This document shows, piece by piece, positions 1 to 9,300 of a DNA stretch of 64,000 bases. The stretch comes from Kitasatospora sp. MAA4 (GTDB taxonomy: Bacteria; Actinomycetota; Actinomycetes; Streptomycetales; Streptomycetaceae). The notes under the pieces are model-generated. The model was not told where the DNA came from. It saw only the letters and a program-made list of their open reading frames with translations, and ran no database searches. The position numbers and the translations under genes are program-made. The stretch covers positions 182,668 to 246,667 of the forward strand of contig NZ_JARZAI010000012.1 in the NCBI RefSeq assembly GCF_029893355.1, written 5' to 3'. Numbering within the stretch: the stretch's first letter is position 1; every line of letters begins with the position of its first letter.

Positions 1-162
1 TTGTCGCTGCGGGTCTGGGGGCGGATGCACGGCCTGGTGGCCCTGGAGGTCTACGGACACCTGCGCCCGTGGGTGCTGGACCCGGAGCAGCTGTACCTGC
101 GGGAGATCGCCGATCTCACCAGGTCCCTCGGGCTGACCAGGCCGGAGGAGGCCGGGACATGA
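1..162 (+). CDS. TetR-family regulator, 3' end only
   Basis: Only the last 53 codons are present; the gene enters from the left edge in frame 1 and stops at a TGA at 160-162. The peptide aligns end to end with the C-terminus of the TetR regulator at 29325-30050: both have an LWGR/VWGR-M/L-HGLV core, a GH-L motif and a closing LGL. The two are therefore paralogues of the same ligand-binding-domain type. Its position at the left flank of the polyketide genes, facing the last gene tail to tail, suggests a second cluster regulator. The DNA-binding half is outside the window, so the call rests on the paralogy alone. Confidence 0.75.
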   Translation: MSLRVWGRMHGLVALEVYGHLRPWVLDPEQLYLREIADLTRSLGLTRPEEAGT

Positions 163-165
163 CGA

Positions 166-201
166 GGGTGCCCCGGTCGGCGCGGGCCGACCGGGGCACC
201 C
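166..201. terminator. Perfect 15-bp hairpin between convergent genes
   Basis: GGGTGCCCCGGTCGG at 166-180 is matched exactly by its reverse complement at 187-201 around a 6-nt loop. It lies 4 nt after the stop of the partial TetR gene and 24 nt after the stop of the convergent P450 gene, so it can serve as a bidirectional terminator. There is no T-tract, which is common for actinomycete terminators. Confidence 0.8.
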
Positions 202-225
202 GTGGGCGGGGCGAGCGCCCGGCTG

Positions 226-1464
226 TCAGACCGGCTTCACGGTGGCCGGCAGCTCGCCGAGCGTGCGCAGCACGATGCCCGGGAAGCGCTCCGGCTCGTC
301 GACCGCCAACTCCACGTCGTACTTCACCAGTTCGGCCAGTGCCGCCTGGGTGGTGAGCTTGGCGATCGGTGCGGCCACGCAGAAGTGGATGCCATGGCCG
401 AAGCCGAGGTTGCGGCCGGTCGGGCGTGAGAGGTCCAGGGTGTCCGCATGCGAGTAGTACTCCGGGTCGTGGTTGGCGGCGCCGAGCACCGCGGCCACGT
501 GCTCACCGGGCTGCATCAGGATTCCGCCCACCTCGACCTCGGCCAGCGCGGTGCGCGGGACCATCTGCAGCGGGGCGTCGTAGCGCAGCAACTCCTCGGT
601 GGCGCTGACGATCTGGTCCGGGTGCTCGCGCAGCCAGCGGAACTGGTCGGGGTGGCGCAGCAGGGCCAGCGAGGCGTTGCCGATCAGCGCGCGGGTCGCG
701 TTGAAGCCGGCCGCCAGCAGGTTCATCAGCGTCATGCCCAGCTCCAGCTCGCTCAACTGGTCGCCGTCCGCCTGGGCGAGGGCCAGCTGGCTGATCAGGT
801 CGGCACCGGGATCGGCGCGGCGCTGGGCCGCCATCTCCAGGCCGGCCTTGACGAAGCCGTCCCGCGCCTCGTCGCGCTGCCGCTTCTCCTCGGACGACAG
901 GATGAAGCCCGGGTCCAGGCCGCGGCCGCTGACGTTGGCCAGCCCCAGGAAGAGCTCGTGGTACTGCTGGGGCACGTCGATCAGCGCGTCCAGGACCAGG
1001 GCCGGCAGCTGCCCGGCGAGGCCGGACATCAGGTCGACCGGGCCGTCGGCGCCGCGCGCCGCCACGTCCCGCATCAGCTGCGCGGCGAACTGGGCGGTCC
1101 GCTCGCGCAGGCCCTCCACCATCCGGGGCGTGAAGGCCTTGGAGACCAGGGCGCGAATGCGGGTGTGGTCCGGCGGGTCCATGAAGATCAGCGGACGTCC
1201 GGGCGGGCCGTCCGGGTTCGGGACGAACTGGTCGGCCACGATCGGGTCGTCGCCGTAGCCGAGCCGGGGGTCGCTCATCACGGTGGCCGCCGCCTCGTGG
1301 CTGAGGACGGTGACCAGCCCGCCGGGCGTGCGGAAGACCTGCCCCGACTCCTCGCGGATCCGGCGGTAGACCGAGTACGGGTCGCGGTAGTAGTCGGGGT
1401 CGAAGGCGTCGAAGGGGAGTATCAGAGCTGCGAGTTCGTGGTCGACGTCGGGTGCCGTGGTCAT
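226..1464 (-). CDS. Cytochrome P450 with altered oxygen-activation motif
   Basis: The 412-aa product is a soluble bacterial class I P450 that would oxidise the polyketide or a late intermediate using ferredoxin-supplied electrons. The haem-thiolate loop FGHGIHFCVAA is near residue 355 and the ExxR pair is in EELLR. The usual Gly after the cysteine pair is Ala. The I-helix reads AAGFNATR where most P450s have AGxE/DTT: the acidic residue is Asn and the conserved threonine position is Ala, so proton delivery must differ from the textbook route or come from substrate. It is the last gene of the leftward operon, 3 nt after the acyl-CoA dehydrogenase-like gene. Family assignment is firm; the substrate is unknown. 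Confidence 0.92.
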   Translation of the reverse strand: MTTAPDVDHELAALILPFDAFDPDYYRDPYSVYRRIREESGQVFRTPGGLVTVLSHEAAATVMSDPRLGYGDDPIVADQFVPNPDGPPGRPLIFMDPPDHTRIRALVSKAFTPRMVEGLRERTAQFAAQLMRDVAARGADGPVDLMSGLAGQLPALVLDALIDVPQQYHELFLGLANVSGRGLDPGFILSSEEKRQRDEARDGFVKAGLEMAAQRRADPGADLISQLALAQADGDQLSELELGMTLMNLLAAGFNATRALIGNASLALLRHPDQFRWLREHPDQIVSATEELLRYDAPLQMVPRTALAEVEVGGILMQPGEHVAAVLGAANHDPEYYSHADTLDLSRPTGRNLGFGHGIHFCVAAPIAKLTTQAALAELVKYDVELAVDEPERFPGIVLRTLGELPATVKPV

Positions 1465-1467
1465 GTC

Positions 1468-3183
1468 TCAGATCCTGTTCTGGTGGACTGGTGTGTGCTG
1501 GTCGGCCGACCGGCGGCTGATCGCCGCGTGGTCGGGCTCGGAACCGTTGCTGTGGGCGAGTTGGCGCCAGTGGTCGGCGAGGCGGTGCCGGGCCGCCGTG
1601 CAGTAGACGTCCGCCAGCGCCTGCTGGTCGTCGCCGTCGAAGGCCTGGCCGGCCCGCGACAAGGTGGCGGTGGCGGCGAAGAGTTCGGCGGCGATCCGGC
1701 CGAGCAGGATCAACCTGCGTTCCTGTGAGAAGAGTTCACTGCGCTGCGGAAAGCGGCGGACCAGGTCCAGGCAGGTCCGCCGGAACTCCCCGACCTGGTC
1801 CGCCACGGCGCGCAGGTGGGCCCGGTTGGCGGGGGAGAGGCCGGCGGGTTCCACGCTCGGCTGGACCTGCGGCTGCGGCTGCGGCTGCGCGTGGGCGGCC
1901 TGGTAGCAGCGGGCGAGCAGGCCCTGGGCGGCCTGGCTGTCCAGCTGGAAGTCGACGTTGCCGGCGATCCGCAGGCCGCGCGCGTCGCGCATCGCGCGCT
2001 CCAGGGGAACCGCGGGAACCCCTCGGCGGAGCTTGCTGGGCACCGTCTCGATGCCCTCGGCGCCGTGCAGCGAAACGGTCCGGTCCACGATCCGCCAGGC
2101 GGTCCTGACCAGCAGGTTCTTGGCGGCCAGTCGCTCGAACCAGCGGTCGCCGGGCCGGGAGTCCAGCAGGCTCCACCGGGCGACGCTCTCCATGGCGTAC
2201 ACCTCGGCGAGGGTGGCCGCCACCATCCGCTGGATCTCGTCGTACGCGCCCAGCGGAAGGCCGTTGATGCGGCGCCGGGCCACGAACTCGCCGGTCCAGC
2301 GCCGGCACAGCTTGGCGATCGCCATCGCGGGGGCACCGGTGAAGTACAGCTGGCCGGCCATCACCGCGGTGCGCATCAGCTCGGGGAACCTCGGGTCCTC
2401 CAGCTCGCCGCGCACCACGTGCTCCACGGGCACCCAGACCTCGTGGAAGCGCAGCGCGCCGTTCGGCAGGCCGCGGCTGCCGGTGAACTCGATCGGGGAG
2501 GTGACCTCGAAGCCGGGAGCGCTGGTGTCGACGAAGCAGATGCAGAGCCTGCGGCCGTCCCGGCGGTGCTCGGTGGCGGCCACCGGCAGCAGGTCGGCCA
2601 CCGGCCCGTGGCCGGTGAAGACCTTCGAACCGCGCAGCACGTAGTGGGCGCCGTCCGCGGAGAGCGTCGCGGTCATCCCCGGCCAGGTGTTGTTCTGGCC
2701 GGTGGGTTCGGTCAGCCCGAACCCGGAGATCGCGCCGCCGCCGATCCGCTCGTTGACGAAGTCCAGCAGCGGCCCCGGCTCCAGCGCCGGGATCAGCGCG
2801 GGCGCGCCGACCCCCGCCTGGACGGCCAGCATCTGGCCGGCCGGCATGCAGTAGCTCGCGGCCTGCTCGATGACCCGGAAGCAGTCAAACGCAGACAGCT
2901 CCAGGCCGCCGATCCTCGCGCTGTTGCGCAGCTTCAGGTAGCCGCTGGCGCGCAGGTCGTCGAGGTACCCGTCCGGCAGCCGACCGGTCAGGTCGACCTC
3001 GTCCGGGTCCAGCCGCTCCCGCAGGAAGCGCTCGACGTCGGCCACCGCCGCGTCGCCCGCCTTCCGGTCGGCCGGCGGCTGTTCGGGGAAGTGCCGGAAG
3101 AGCTCCCAGTCGAGCCGGCCGGACTCCAGTGCGGACAGGAAGGTCAGAGCCGGCGCTTGCGCTTCGGTCGGACGCGGATGCAT
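1468..3183 (-). CDS. Acyl-CoA dehydrogenase-like flavoprotein with C-terminal extension
   Basis: The 571-aa protein shows the acyl-CoA dehydrogenase core: an N-terminal helical part, a beta-domain with GFGLTEPTGQNN and GSKVFTGHG near residues 150-190, and the C-terminal helical bundle with LHGAEGIETV and a RDARG segment. At about residue 430 a QPQPQPQVQP linker starts an extra helical domain of roughly 130 residues, making it about 190 residues longer than ordinary members. Standalone ACADs in polyketide clusters can desaturate carrier-bound or CoA-bound acyl chains or act as flavin oxygenases; which applies here cannot be told. It lies 30 nt after the second P450 gene and 3 nt before the first, so the three are probably co-translated. 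Confidence 0.85.
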   Translation of the reverse strand: MHPRPTEAQAPALTFLSALESGRLDWELFRHFPEQPPADRKAGDAAVADVERFLRERLDPDEVDLTGRLPDGYLDDLRASGYLKLRNSARIGGLELSAFDCFRVIEQAASYCMPAGQMLAVQAGVGAPALIPALEPGPLLDFVNERIGGGAISGFGLTEPTGQNNTWPGMTATLSADGAHYVLRGSKVFTGHGPVADLLPVAATEHRRDGRRLCICFVDTSAPGFEVTSPIEFTGSRGLPNGALRFHEVWVPVEHVVRGELEDPRFPELMRTAVMAGQLYFTGAPAMAIAKLCRRWTGEFVARRRINGLPLGAYDEIQRMVAATLAEVYAMESVARWSLLDSRPGDRWFERLAAKNLLVRTAWRIVDRTVSLHGAEGIETVPSKLRRGVPAVPLERAMRDARGLRIAGNVDFQLDSQAAQGLLARCYQAAHAQPQPQPQVQPSVEPAGLSPANRAHLRAVADQVGEFRRTCLDLVRRFPQRSELFSQERRLILLGRIAAELFAATATLSRAGQAFDGDDQQALADVYCTAARHRLADHWRQLAHSNGSEPDHAAISRRSADQHTPVHQNRI

Positions 3184-3213
3184 GAGTGCCGCCTTATCTT
3201 CACAATGCGATCT

Positions 3214-4497
3214 TCACGGTGCCGGAACGAGTTCCACCGGCACGTCCAGCAGGACGGTGTGCTTGTTGTTGGGCGCCCAGACCTCCGGGCCGGCCGGCCG
3301 GATCTCCTCGACCCGGTCCAGCAGGGCCTCCAGGGCGAGCCGGATCTCCAGGCGCCCGAACGCGTCGCCCAGGCAGTAGTGGGTGCCGGCGCCGAAGGAC
3401 AGGTGCGGATTGGGATCGCGCCGGATGTCGAAGTGCTCCGGGTCGGCGAAGACCGTCTCGTCCCGGTTGGCGGACGGCCACCAGAGGGTGACCTTGTCAC
3501 CGGCCCGCATCTGCCGGTCGTGCAGTTCGACGTCCCGGGTGAGCGTGCGCCGGTTGTACGGGTTCGCGGGCAGCCAGCGCAGCACCTCCTCGACGGCCGT
3601 CGGCAGCAGGCTCCGGTCGGCGCGCAACTCCCGCCACTGGTCCGGGTTCTGGGCGAAGGCCAGCAGCCCCCCGGCGATGGTGTTGCGCGGCTGCTCGAAG
3701 CCGCTCACCAGCATCACGCTGGTGTTGGCCTCCCGCTCGACCTCGGTCAGCGGCGGCTGGCCCGAGCCCTCGGGAAGCTCGGCCAGCGCGAGCACCGAAC
3801 CGAGGTCGTCGGCCGGGTCCAGGCGCTTGGCCGCGAGCAGGCCGGAGAAGTAGCCGCGCAGGTCGGTGTAGGTCTGCCGGGAGTGCTCGGTGGCCCGGCC
3901 GGTCCTGCGGTCGGTGAATCCCAGCACCTCGTGCACCCAGCTGGTGAGCTGGGGCCAGTCCGCGGCCGGGATGCCCAGCAGCAGGGCGACCGACTGGAGG
4001 GAGAAGGGCTCGGAGTAGTCGTCGACCAGGTCGGCCTTGCCGCCGGCGACGGCTCGGTCGGCGAGCGCCTCGGCCCGCGCCCGCAGCTCGGGCTCCATCG
4101 CCGCGATGACGCGTCCGGTGACGGCCGGCGCCAGCAGGTCCTTGAACACGTCGTGCCGGGGACTGTCCATCATGGCCAGGACGGTGCCGGTGAGCCCGCC
4201 GCCGACCGGCAGGTCCTCCAGGTGGGAGCCGCCGCCGGCCCGGCCGCCGCCGCCCTGCGAGGAGAACACCGGATCGGCCGAGGCCGCCGCGATGTCCGCG
4301 TGCCGGGTCAGCACCCAGAAGCCCTCGCCGTCCGGCATCTGCCCCGCGGGGTGCCGGAGCAGCGGCGCCTCGCGGCGCAGCCGGGCGAACAGCTCGTACG
4401 GGATGCCGTCGGCGAATCCCGCATGGTCGGTCAGGTCGAAGCCGCCCAGAACCAACGGGAGAGCGGTCTTCGCAGCGGAATGGTTCTCGGTGGTCAA
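3214..4497 (-). CDS. Cytochrome P450
   Basis: The 427-aa P450 has the haem loop FSFGAGTHYCLGD near residue 360 and an ExxR in VEEVLRW. The I-helix reads LVSGFEQPRN: the acidic residue is kept (Glu), but the Thr-Thr pair that stabilises the oxy-complex is Gln-Pro. This is the second P450 of the cluster with a missing threonine. It lies downstream of the small 66-aa gene and the FAD monooxygenase, all leftward. A role in tailoring the polyketide is inferred from position. Confidence 0.92.
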   Translation of the reverse strand: MTTENHSAAKTALPLVLGGFDLTDHAGFADGIPYELFARLRREAPLLRHPAGQMPDGEGFWVLTRHADIAAASADPVFSSQGGGGRAGGGSHLEDLPVGGGLTGTVLAMMDSPRHDVFKDLLAPAVTGRVIAAMEPELRARAEALADRAVAGGKADLVDDYSEPFSLQSVALLLGIPAADWPQLTSWVHEVLGFTDRRTGRATEHSRQTYTDLRGYFSGLLAAKRLDPADDLGSVLALAELPEGSGQPPLTEVEREANTSVMLVSGFEQPRNTIAGGLLAFAQNPDQWRELRADRSLLPTAVEEVLRWLPANPYNRRTLTRDVELHDRQMRAGDKVTLWWPSANRDETVFADPEHFDIRRDPNPHLSFGAGTHYCLGDAFGRLEIRLALEALLDRVEEIRPAGPEVWAPNNKHTVLLDVPVELVPAP

Positions 4498-4571
4498 CGG
4501 GACCTCAACTCAAGTCTGCGGAAAGGGACATGGGCGATGGGTGGCAGGGCCGGGGTCGGGGTCGACGCTAA

Positions 4572-4772
4572 TCACGGCCGACCCCTACCGCCAACCCCAG
4601 ATGCCCTGCTGGGACCCCTAGTCGGAGGTCGGTTGGCAGTGCGGACCGGGGCGAGGCGGAAGATCTCCCGGACCAGGTCGAAGCCCGAGGACTCCTCGGT
4701 CACCCGGTCCGCGGCCGGCGGGGCCGCCTTCCCCGCCTCGTCCGCCGGGTCCGGGACATGTCGTTGCGCCAT
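4572..4772 (-). CDS. Small conserved-looking protein of unknown function, 66 aa
   Basis: A 66-codon frame starts at an ATG preceded by a strong ribosome-binding site (GGAGAGGAG, about 7 nt upstream), better than those of many neighbours. It fills most of the gap between the FAD monooxygenase and the P450 gene, in the same direction. The sequence is Pro/Arg/Ala-rich with one amphipathic stretch, GFDLVREIFRLAPV, near residue 30. No Cys pairs, signal peptide or membrane segment are visible. I do not recognise the family. The good start site supports translation; the disordered C-terminus argues for caution. Confidence 0.55.
   Translation of the reverse strand: MAQRHVPDPADEAGKAAPPAADRVTEESSGFDLVREIFRLAPVRTANRPPTRGPSRASGVGGRGRP
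4612..4623. promoter_or_regulatory. 12-bp motif GGACCCCTAGTC shared with the ccr-tetR intergenic region
   Basis: GGACCCCTAGTC occurs here and again at 29185-29196, between the divergent ccr and tetR genes. Related GACCCCTA/ACCCC runs are clustered nearby (4579-4600 and 29161-29210). Here it overlaps the 3' end of the 66-aa gene, about 115 bp upstream of the P450 start. A recurring 12-mer in two candidate control regions of one cluster suggests an operator, but two occurrences are weak evidence. Confidence 0.35.
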
Positions 4773-4817
4773 GGCGGAACTCCTCTCCAGCCTCAGGCCC
4801 TCAGGCCCCCAGGCGGC

Positions 4818-6305
4818 TCAGGCGGTGATCCGGGCGAGCAGCCGCTGGGCCTGCTCGAACTCGGCCGGGGTGGTGCCGCTGGCCGCCACATAGCCGTCCG
4901 GGCGCACCAGGACGAACCCCACACCGGGCTGCTGAATATGGCGATGCGTCAGCAGATCGGAGTGCAGGACACCCAGGTCCCGGCCGCGCTGCACCACGCC
5001 GTGGTTCGCGGGGCCCAGCGTCAGCAGCCGGAACTCCGCGGCGGCGAGAGCCTCGGCGAGCCGGCGCGGCGGGCGCGTCCCCGGCGCGGGGAGGCCCTGA
5101 GCCGAGCGCCGGGCGACCTGCGGCTCGGACAGCACGTCGGGATAGCGGACCCGCCAGCCGGCCAGCAGCGGCACGAACCACCGGCGCAGGACCCCGGTCG
5201 CCTCCAGCGCGCTCCAGGCCGAGTTCCGCAGCCGGGCCGCGGCCGGTCCGAGGGTGAAGACCCGCAGGAACCGGTGGGTGGTGCGGACGATCTGCGCGGC
5301 GGCCTGGAGCCGTTCCGGCTCGTAGCTGTCCAGGATCGCCGGGCGCAGCGTCCCGTTGACCACGCCGGCCAGCTTCCAGGACAGGTTGTGGGCGTCCTGA
5401 AGGCCCAGGTTCAGGCCCTGGCCGCCGAGCGGCGAGTGCGTGTGCGCGGCGTCCCCGATCAGGAAGCAGCGGCCGCTGCGCAGGGTGGCGGCGATCCGCT
5501 CCTGGCTGCTGAACTCGTTGACCGTGTCGAGTTCGAGGATCCGCAGGTGCCCAGGGCCGCGCTCGTCGAGCAGCTGTTGGACGCCCTCTGCGGTCAGCGG
5601 GTAGCCGGGCGGGACGGCGCCGGAGATCCGCACCCGGCCCTGCGGCATCGCCGCGAACACGATCGATCCGGTGTGGCCGAGGAAGTAGTGCACCGCCTCG
5701 GGTTCGAAGTCGCCGCTGATCCGGCCCTCCGCGAGCAGGAAGTGGGCCGGCACCTGCTCGCCGACGAACTCGATGCCCAGCCGGCTGCGCACGTGGCTGC
5801 GCACACCGTCGGCCGCGATCAGCCAGTCGGCCGTGATCAGCTCGGTGCCCTCGGGGCTCTCGACCTTGACGCTCACCCGGCCGTCCGACTCCGAGACGTC
5901 GACGACCCGCACCGAGCGCTCCACCCGGCCGCCGAGCCGTTCCAGGGCCTCCTCCAGCAGGCGGCTGGTCTGCTCCTGCGGGAGCATCAACGGCTCGTTC
6001 TCCGAACCGAGTTCCACTCGCAGTCGGCGTCCGCTCGCCAGGTGGTAGTTGGTCGCGCGGACTTTCAGCCCCAGCTTCTCGGCCTCGTCGAGCACGCCGA
6101 GCTCACGGAAGATCTGAAGGGTCGGCGGATGCAGCTGCACCGCGCGGGAGCCGCGGTTCGGTTCGGCCGCGGCCTCCACGATCCGGGCTGGGACCCCGCG
6201 CCGGTGCAGGGCGCAGGCCGCGGCGAGGCCGACCGGCCCGGCGCCCACGATCAGGACGGGGACGACCTGCTGCGCGGGCCGGTCCGGGTCTTCTGCGTGC
6301 GTCAT
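4818..6305 (-). CDS. FAD-dependent aromatic-hydroxylase-type monooxygenase
   Basis: The 495-aa protein belongs to the PheA/TfdB/RdmE-like single-component flavoprotein monooxygenases. The N-terminal dinucleotide motif VLIVGAGPVGLAAA is at about residues 17-30. The second FAD motif is GDAAHTHSPLGGQGLN near residue 285, and the DG-fingerprint-like AADGVRS is near residue 165. A C-terminal thioredoxin-like portion of about 110 residues, as in the polyketide hydroxylases, completes it. Such enzymes hydroxylate electron-rich enol or phenol carbons or do Baeyer-Villiger chemistry, which would fit an enolised beta-keto-lactone product. Its ATG overlaps the stop of the terminal PKS gene (ATGA), showing translational coupling. 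Confidence 0.9.
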   Translation of the reverse strand: MTHAEDPDRPAQQVVPVLIVGAGPVGLAAACALHRRGVPARIVEAAAEPNRGSRAVQLHPPTLQIFRELGVLDEAEKLGLKVRATNYHLASGRRLRVELGSENEPLMLPQEQTSRLLEEALERLGGRVERSVRVVDVSESDGRVSVKVESPEGTELITADWLIAADGVRSHVRSRLGIEFVGEQVPAHFLLAEGRISGDFEPEAVHYFLGHTGSIVFAAMPQGRVRISGAVPPGYPLTAEGVQQLLDERGPGHLRILELDTVNEFSSQERIAATLRSGRCFLIGDAAHTHSPLGGQGLNLGLQDAHNLSWKLAGVVNGTLRPAILDSYEPERLQAAAQIVRTTHRFLRVFTLGPAAARLRNSAWSALEATGVLRRWFVPLLAGWRVRYPDVLSEPQVARRSAQGLPAPGTRPPRRLAEALAAAEFRLLTLGPANHGVVQRGRDLGVLHSDLLTHRHIQQPGVGFVLVRPDGYVAASGTTPAEFEQAQRLLARITA

Positions 6306-9300
6306 GCGTTCTCCCCGATGAGAGCCGAGTCGAGCCAGTCCTGCACGCGGCGCGCGGTCTGCGCGGCGTGTTCCTCGATCATCGAGAAGTGGTCGCCGGG
6401 AACGTCGACGACCGTGTGCGGCTGCGGCCAGGTCGACCGCCAGGCCTGCGCCGCGTCCTCGGGCGTGCCGGGCACCGGGTCGACGGGCCGCACGAGCAGG
6501 ACGGGGGCCTTGATGGGCGTGGGCTCCCAGCCGTCCAGCAGCCCCAGGTAGCGGGCCATCGCGGTGAGTCGGGTGTCGTCCAGCGGGGCGAAGTCGCCCA
6601 GCCGCGCACCCATGCCGCCCATCAGCGCGGAACTGATCCGCCGCAGCGCCTCGTCACCCGGCAGGTAGCTGTCCAGCAGGACCACCGCCTCGGGGTAGAG
6701 GCCCTCCCGTTCGAGGACCGCGGCCGCCGCGTGCGCCAGCAGCCCGCCCGAGGAGTAGCCGACCAGGGCGATCGGCAGGCCGTCGGCCTGCCGGGCCGCG
6801 GCCTCGGCCGCCGCCGCGGCCATCGCGTCCAGGTTCGCGGGCAGCCGCTCGCCCTCCCGGAAGCCCGGCAGGGCGAAGGCCGAGACGTTCCGTCGGCCGG
6901 TGAACCCGGTGGCGAACCTGGCGAACTGGTGCGGTCCCGAAGTGGCCAGCACGGTCGGGAAGCAGGTCAGCACGGGCTTGCGGGTGCCCTCGGCGAGCAG
7001 GACGACGGCGGGCAGGTCGGCGTCCTGCGGAGTCCCGAAGGCCGGCCGCTGCCCGGCCGCCACGCGCAGCTGCTCGCTGAGGTCCTCCGACCGCCCCTCC
7101 CGCAGGGCCCGCAGGTAGCGGGCGGACAACTCGGGCGACTCGTCGATGAGTTCCGACGGCTCGCCGGAGCCCGTGCCGGTCAGCTCCTCGCGCAGGAAGC
7201 GGGCCAGCGCCTCGGGAGTGCGCCGCTCCAGGATCACCCGGGGAGGCAGTCGACGGCCGAGCACGGCGTCCAGCCGCACCCGCAGCGTCACGCTGGTGAC
7301 CGAGTCCATCCCGAGCTCCAGGAAGTCGCGCCGCGGCTCCACCGACCGGCCACTGGCGTGGCCGAGCAGGGCGGCGATCTCGGCGCGCACCAGGTCGAGC
7401 AGGACGTCGAGCTGTTCGGCGGGGGAGAGCGAGGGCAGGCGGCCGAGTACCCCCGCGCCGAGCTGCGCGCCGGTGGCCGCGGCGGCCGCCCGGACCTCGG
7501 GCAGCTCACGCAGCAGCGGACTGGGCCGGTCGGCCGCGAAGACCCGCAGGTAGCTCTGCCAGTCCAGCTCGGCCAGGACCAGGTTGCCGGCCCGCTCGTC
7601 CAGCGCCTGCTGGAAGGCGGCGAGCGCGGCGTCGGGCGCCAGGACGGGCAGGCCGCGCTTGGCCAGCCGCTCCTTGCGCAGCGGGTCGGTGGGCTGTTCG
7701 TCCCCGCTCTGCTCGTCCCAGCTCTGATCGTCCCAGACGCCCCAGGCCAGCGCGGAGGCGGGCAGGCCCAGGGTGCGCCGGTGCTCGGCCAGTGCGTCCA
7801 GGTACGCCCCGGCGGCCGCGTGGGCACCCAGGCCGACGCCGGCGCCGAGCGAGGCGGTGACCGTGGAGAACAGCACGAAGGCGGTCAACTCCATGGCGAG
7901 GGTGGCTTCGTGGAGGTTGCGCGCGGTCAGGGTCCGGGCGTGCAGTACCTCCTCGAGACCCTCGACCGTCAGCGTGCCGAGCGCCTCCTCGGTCAGCACG
8001 CCGGCGGTGTGCACCACCGCGGTGAGCGGCAGGTCGGCGGGTATCGCGGCGAGCAGGGCGGCCAGTTCCTCCCGGTCGGCCGGGTCGCCCGACGCGAGCG
8101 TCACCCGGCTGCCGATGGCGGTCAGTTCCGCTGACAGCGCGTCGGCCCGCTGCCGGTCCGCCTGCGGCTCGGCGGTCAGCAGCAGGTGCTCCGCCCCGGC
8201 CAGCGCCAGGTGGCGCGCGACCTGGGCTCCCACACCCGAGGTGCCGCCGGTGACCAGGACGGTCCCGCGCGGGCGCCACGGCGCGGCGGGCGCGGCGGCG
8301 GCGGACCGCGGCGAGCGGACCAGGCGACGGGCGAAGGTCCCGTACGGGCGCAGGGCGAGCTGGTTCTCGCCGCCGTCGGCCAGCAGGCTCACCAGGCGTT
8401 CCAGGGTCCGCTCGTCCGCGTCCTGCGGCAGGTCCAGCAGGCCGGCCCACAGGTGCGGGATCTCCAGCTCGGCCACCTGGGCCAGGCCCCAGAGCTGCGC
8501 CTGCTCCAGCTGTTCGAGCCGGTCCGGGTCGCTGACCAGGACGGCGCCGCCGGTCAGCGACCAGACGCGTGCGTCCAGGCCCGCGTCGGACACCGCCTGG
8601 AGCAGCAGCAGGGTGTCGGACAGCCCGGCGGGGACGGCGGGCCGGTGCCGCTGCCCGTCCTCGCGCAGGGCGAGCAGCGAGAGCACACCGCTGACGCCGG
8701 TCTGCGCGGTGGCGGCGCGCAGCTGCTCGGCCAGCGCCGCGCGGTCCGTGTCGGCCGGTACCTCGACGGTCAGCAGGGTGGCGCCGCGGCGCTTCAGGGT
8801 GTCGAGCAGCTCGGTCCGCAGCCCGGGCGCGCCGCCGGCCGGCTCGGCCACCAGCCAGGTGCCCGTCAGCTGGGCGGCGGGCGGCTCGGTGACGGGCCGC
8901 CAGACCAGCTGGTACCGCCAGGAGTCCAGTGCCCTGCGCTGCCGCACGGCCTGCCGCCTGGCGGACAGCGCGGGCAGCACCTCGCTCAGCGCGATGCTGT
9001 CGGCCAGCCCCAGGGTCGCGGCGAGTGCGCCCGGGTCGCCGCGTTCGACGACCTCCCAGAACTCGGCGTCGAGGTTGTCGGAGTGCTCGGCGGCCCGGTC
9101 CTGGACCGGCTCCGCCCAGTACCGCTGCCGCTGGAACGGGTAGGTCGGCAGGTCGACCCGACGGGCCGCGGTACCGGCGAACACCGCCGCCCAGTCCACC
9201 GCGGCACCGGTCACGTAGGCATCGGCCAGTCCGGTGTAGAACTGCTCGAGGCCACCGCGCCCGCGGCGCAGCGTGCCCACCGCGGCCGCCTCGCCGCCGG

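Noticed and set aside
1855..1900. CTGCGG trinucleotide-like repeat
   Set aside because: It simply encodes the QPQPQPQ linker of the acyl-CoA-dehydrogenase-like protein.
1816..4893. Plus-strand open frame of 1025 codons
   Set aside because: It is antisense to the acyl-CoA-dehydrogenase-like and P450 genes and arises from G/C-rich third positions; its composition is Gly/Arg/Gln/His-rich with no domain.
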